A stretch of 9,727 nucleotides of DNA from JAIVJN01 sp036732565 (lineage in GTDB: Bacteria; Acidobacteriota; Vicinamibacteria; Vicinamibacterales; UBA2999): contig DAINCF010000267.1 in the NCBI GenBank assembly GCA_036732565.1, positions 1 to 9,727 of the forward strand, given 5' to 3'. The notes beneath the pieces were generated by a model, which was not told the origin of the DNA, did no database searches, and saw only the letters and a list, made by a program, of their open reading frames with translations. How positions within the stretch are numbered: position 1 is the first letter of the stretch; the number at the start of each line of letters is the position of its first letter. The position numbers and the translations under genes are program-made. Below, in pieces: positions 6,698-9,727 of the stretch.

Positions 6698-7561
6698 ATG
6701 CGGCACGTTGCGGTCTTTTTGCTCTTGCTGATGTCGGGTTTCGGAACGTCGGTCGCCCAAGAGAACTGGAATACGGCGCATCAACCGTTACGCATCTTCG
6801 GCAACACCTACTACGTCGGCACGGCCGGGCTGAGCTCGATCCTGGTTACCTCCGACGCGGGACACGTCCTCATCGACGGTGGGCTGCCGCAGTCGGCTCC
6901 GCTGATCCTCGCGAACATCCGCGCGCTCGGGTTCGAGCCGCGTGACGTACGACTCATCCTCAATACGCACGAGCACTACGATCACGCTGGCGGGCTCGCC
7001 GCGCTGCAACGCGCGACCGCTGCCCGCGTCGCGGCCAGTCCCGCCGCCGCACAGGCGCTCCGGCAAGGCCATCCCGTACCCGAAGATCCGCAATACGGAT
7101 CGGGCCTCAAGGCCCGGTTCGACGCCATCCAGCAGGTGGAAACGATCGCCGACCGTACGACGCTCCAGGTGGGATCGATCGCGATCACGCCGCACTTCAC
7201 GCCCGGGCACACGCCCGGCGCGACGACCTGGGCGTGGCGGTCGTGCGAAGGCGACCGCTGTGTCGACATCGTGTACGCCGATAGCCTGACGCCGGTGTCG
7301 GATGACGGATTCAGGTTCACAGGCGATGCGACGAAGCCATCGCGCGTCGACGGGTTCCGCGGCAGCATCGCCCGCGTGGAGCAGCTCCCGTGCGACGTCC
7401 TCCTCGCGCCGCATCCGGAGTTCATCGATCTCGCCGGAAAAGCGGCGCGGCTCGAAAAAGGCGGCGGGGACAATCCGTTCATCGAGCCGAACGCGTGCCG
7501 CACGTTTGCCGCCGCGGCCCGAAAGCGGCTGGAACAACGCGTCGCCAAGGAGGGCAAGTAG
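6698..7561 (+). CDS. bla: Subclass B3 metallo-beta-lactamase, 287 aa
   Basis: The enzyme is expected to hydrolyse beta-lactam rings in the periplasm using two zinc ions. Residues 1-20 are a signal peptide (HVAVFLLLLMSGFGTSVA, then Q). The zinc-binding motif NTHEHYDHAGG gives His91, His93, Asp95 and His96. GHTPG gives His171, and LLAPHPEF gives His239. The YADSLTPVSDDGFRF segment has serine (196) where B1 enzymes have the cysteine zinc ligand, which is diagnostic of subclass B3. Cys232 and Cys267 match the conserved B3 disulfide (256-290 in standard numbering). Cys183 and Cys188 match the extra short-range disulfide known from AIM-1-like enzymes. Length is normal for the family. The ribosome-binding site is weak, but the only other in-frame ATG nearby (6731) would destroy the signal peptide. 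A chromosomal environmental lactamase is likely; some B3-like proteins have other substrates, so resistance is inferred. Confidence 0.95.
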   Translation: MRHVAVFLLLLMSGFGTSVAQENWNTAHQPLRIFGNTYYVGTAGLSSILVTSDAGHVLIDGGLPQSAPLILANIRALGFEPRDVRLILNTHEHYDHAGGLAALQRATAARVAASPAAAQALRQGHPVPEDPQYGSGLKARFDAIQQVETIADRTTLQVGSIAITPHFTPGHTPGATTWAWRSCEGDRCVDIVYADSLTPVSDDGFRFTGDATKPSRVDGFRGSIARVEQLPCDVLLAPHPEFIDLAGKAARLEKGGGDNPFIEPNACRTFAAAARKRLEQRVAKEGK

Positions 7562-9727
7562 TCAGCGCTGGGAGGATGGCGCGCCCTTCATCAGCTTTCG
7601 CTCGAGGAACTCACCCGCCGCGGTCGTGACCGCCGTCCACGTGCGGAACAGCAGAAAGCCGTGGATGTCGTCCGGGATCACCAGCTGCTCAGTCGCCACG
7701 CCCTGCTCGGCCAAGCGCCGCTCGAGATCCACGGTCTGATGGAACTCGACGTTCCGATCGTCGTCGCCGTGAATCAGCAGCACTGGTGATTTCCACGTGC
7801 TCACCGCCGACACCGGCGACGCCATGAACGACGTCCGCGCGGCCTGCTTCAGATCGTTCTCGCTGATGCCATCGCCCGCCCATGCCGCGCGCAGCTCCGG
7901 CGCCGGGGATCCGAACCGGTCCCAGTTGTGCACGCCGTGGATGTCCACACCCGCCGCGAAGACGTCGGAGTTGCGCCCCAGCGCCAGCGCAGTGAGGTAG
8001 CCCCCGTACGATCCGCCCCAAATGCCGACGCGCGTGGGGTCCACATCCGGACGCTGCTGCAGCAGCTTCGCGCCGGCGAGCACATCCTGGTACTCCGACG
8101 CGCCGCGCGCGCCACCGTCCTCGGGAAACTGGAATGCGTGACCGTAGCCGATGCCGAGGCGGTAGTTCACCGACAGCACGATGAATCCGCGGCTGGCGAG
8201 GTACTGGTTCGTGGCGTAGTCGTTCGCGTAGTAGTCCATGTAGTGCCAGCCGAGCAACATCTGCCGCGATGGCCCGCCGTGCACGTAGATGATCGCGGGA
8301 CGCCTGGCCGCACCAGTGGCGGTCTTGAACAGCTGACCATGCACCTGCATGCCGTCGGGCGCCGGGAACACCACCGCCTCCGGCGTCACGAGCTGTGTGG
8401 TCGGCACCGTCGCCGGCACACGGTCGGCGGCGAGCGTCCTGGGCGTGCCGCCCGCGATCGGCACGATCGTCGGCAGCGGCGAGCGCTGCGCCGTGGACGA
8501 GAGGAACGCCACCGTCGCGCCGTCGGACGTGACCGCAGGCGTCCATTCCATGCCGTGCCCGGACGTGAGGACCTGCGGCGTCGCCGCGTCCACCGATACC
8601 TTGAACAGGTGGCGCCGATCGATATCGTCTTTGTCATTGCCGGTGTTGGCGGAGTACACGAGCGCGCGGCCGTCGGGCGTGAGGGACGCATGCTCCACCA
8701 TGAACCGGCCAGGCGTGAGCAACATCGGCTGCGTGCCTTCGCCCGGATGCTGCAGCGAGTAGAGATGCGGCCAGCCGTCCTGGTACGACATGTAGACCAG
8801 GCGATCGTCGGCCGCCCATTGCAGCCGCATCGCCCCGGCCAGGCGCACGGGCGAGTCCACGAGCGCACTGCCCCTCTTCCAGGCTTCGCGCGGCTCGCGC
8901 CGACGTCCCGGCGCCGACGGATCGACCGGCGCCACCCAGATCGCCCACGGTGCCGGTGCCTGAATCAGTGGTGACCTCGGCGTGCCGCCGCGGCCGGGCT
9001 GACGCACGAACGCGATCTCGCGGCCGTCGCGCGACCACGCGGGCGACGAGTCGCGCGAGGTCGACGGCGCCAGGTAGCGGATAGGCTGTCCCGGCGTGAA
9101 GAGCCCGATGAAGCTGTGGTCATCGCGATTCGACACGAACGCGAGCGTGGTCCCGTCGGGCGACCACGTCGGCGCCTGGCTCGTGCCCCGCGCGAAGAAC
9201 GCCTGCTCGGCCGGCGTGGAGCCGTCGATGGGCACCGTCCAAATGCGGCGCTCGCGCTCGAAGGCCACGAGATTGGTGCGCGGCGCCACCGCCGGCATGT
9301 CGCCGTCGCCGAGCAAGACCGGCGTTCCGCCGGCGACGGGCACGGACCAGATCTGGACCTTGGGCTGCGTCGGATCGCCCGTCGGATTGGGCGGCAGGTT
9401 GCCTTCGGCTGGCCAGTTGGAGCCGTGGGCCCCACCACGCACATAGACCAGGGTCTTCCCGTTGCTCGAGAACAACAGGCTCGTCAGCTCCTGCCCATCG
9501 TCGCGCAGGTATGCGGTGACGCGGCGGGCGGTGAAATCGGGAGCCGAGGCCACATAGATGTTGCGGTGGCCGCGTTCGTTGAAGGTCCACGCCACGGCGT
9601 TGCCAGCCGGTGCCGCCATCAGGTTGTCCGGGAAGGGATGGCTGAGGATGTCGTCGAGCGTGAACGCCGCGCGTTCCTGTGCCGCCGACCGCTGGCCGGC
9701 CGCACCGGCGAGCGCTGCCATGCAAAG
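7562..9727 (-). CDS. S9 family (prolyl oligopeptidase-type) serine peptidase, N-terminus probably beyond window
   Basis: Numbering is from the ATG at 9721 (719 aa). The first half is a beta-propeller of PD40/WD40-like blades (LLFSSNGKTLVYVRG 82-96, TWSPDGTTLAFVSNRD 185-200, AWSRDGREIAFVRQ 228-241, SLTPDGRALVYSAN 346-359, AVTSDGATVAFLSS 396-409). The second half is the alpha/beta-hydrolase domain: IIYVHGGPS 477-485, VNYRLGIGYG 518-527, nucleophile Ser571 in GGSYGG, Asp655 in HGDDDRNV and His687 in DDIHGF. This is a complete catalytic triad, so it is a likely exopeptidase or oligopeptidase trimming short peptides. ATG 9721 falls within what looks like a signal-peptide hydrophobic region (L-C-M-A-A-L-A-G-A-A, then SAAQ). 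The true start is therefore probably off the right edge, and the protein is probably periplasmic. Its stop abuts the beta-lactamase stop with no gap. Confidence 0.94.
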   Translation of the reverse strand, partial: LCMAALAGAAGQRSAAQERAAFTLDDILSHPFPDNLMAAPAGNAVAWTFNERGHRNIYVASAPDFTARRVTAYLRDDGQELTSLLFSSNGKTLVYVRGGAHGSNWPAEGNLPPNPTGDPTQPKVQIWSVPVAGGTPVLLGDGDMPAVAPRTNLVAFERERRIWTVPIDGSTPAEQAFFARGTSQAPTWSPDGTTLAFVSNRDDHSFIGLFTPGQPIRYLAPSTSRDSSPAWSRDGREIAFVRQPGRGGTPRSPLIQAPAPWAIWVAPVDPSAPGRRREPREAWKRGSALVDSPVRLAGAMRLQWAADDRLVYMSYQDGWPHLYSLQHPGEGTQPMLLTPGRFMVEHASLTPDGRALVYSANTGNDKDDIDRRHLFKVSVDAATPQVLTSGHGMEWTPAVTSDGATVAFLSSTAQRSPLPTIVPIAGGTPRTLAADRVPATVPTTQLVTPEAVVFPAPDGMQVHGQLFKTATGAARRPAIIYVHGGPSRQMLLGWHYMDYYANDYATNQYLASRGFIVLSVNYRLGIGYGHAFQFPEDGGARGASEYQDVLAGAKLLQQRPDVDPTRVGIWGGSYGGYLTALALGRNSDVFAAGVDIHGVHNWDRFGSPAPELRAAWAGDGISENDLKQAARTSFMASPVSAVSTWKSPVLLIHGDDDRNVEFHQTVDLERRLAEQGVATEQLVIPDDIHGFLLFRTWTAVTTAAGEFLERKLMKGAPSSQR

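Noticed and set aside
7928..8974. Plus-strand open frame of 348 codons opposite the S9 peptidase
   Set aside because: The product is His/Arg-rich with no fold signature, and the opposite strand carries a full catalytic triad and propeller repeats.

Overview
The window is a stretch of high-GC bacterial chromosome with seven protein-coding genes in mixed orientation. The gene content is a large Oar-type TonB-dependent receptor with a carboxypeptidase-regulatory-like N-terminal domain, an exported S9 peptidase, a subclass B3 metallo-beta-lactamase and small exported NTF2-like and VOC proteins. Together with N-terminal signal peptides ending in A-Q, this fits a Gram-negative soil bacterium, most likely an Acidobacteriota (Vicinamibacteria-like) lineage. 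That taxonomic guess is inference from gene content only. I saw no RNA gene, CRISPR array, insertion sequence or integrase, and base composition looks uniform by eye, so nothing marks the region as a recent mobile island.

Layout, left to right: (1) 1-2074, minus: TonB-dependent receptor, whose C-terminal end lies beyond the left edge. (2) 2115-2609, plus: small secreted NTF2-like/DUF4440 protein, divergent from the receptor with only 40 bp between the start codons. (3) 2686-3909, plus: 12-TM MFS exporter. (4) 3913-4425, minus: VOC/glyoxalase-like protein with a signal peptide, tail-to-tail with the MFS gene. (5) 4426-4680: 255-bp divergent intergenic region holding two strong ribosome-binding sites and an interrupted palindrome. 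(6) 4681-6615, plus: 644-aa protein of unknown function with a Cys-rich N-terminal half, an IPT/TIG-like domain and a C-terminal beta-rich domain interrupted by a hydrophobic double helix. (7) 6698-7561, plus: subclass B3 metallo-beta-lactamase with all zinc ligands. (8) 7562-9727, minus: S9 prolyl-oligopeptidase-family peptidase abutting the beta-lactamase stop codon; its signal peptide runs off the right edge.

The genes do not form one evident pathway. Most products are predicted to act in the envelope: outer-membrane uptake, inner-membrane export, a periplasmic beta-lactamase and a periplasmic peptidase. The MFS exporter, the VOC protein and the B3 enzyme could all contribute to tolerance of small toxic molecules, but only the beta-lactamase assignment is strong. 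The least explained element is the 644-aa protein, which I regard as the best candidate for new biology here.
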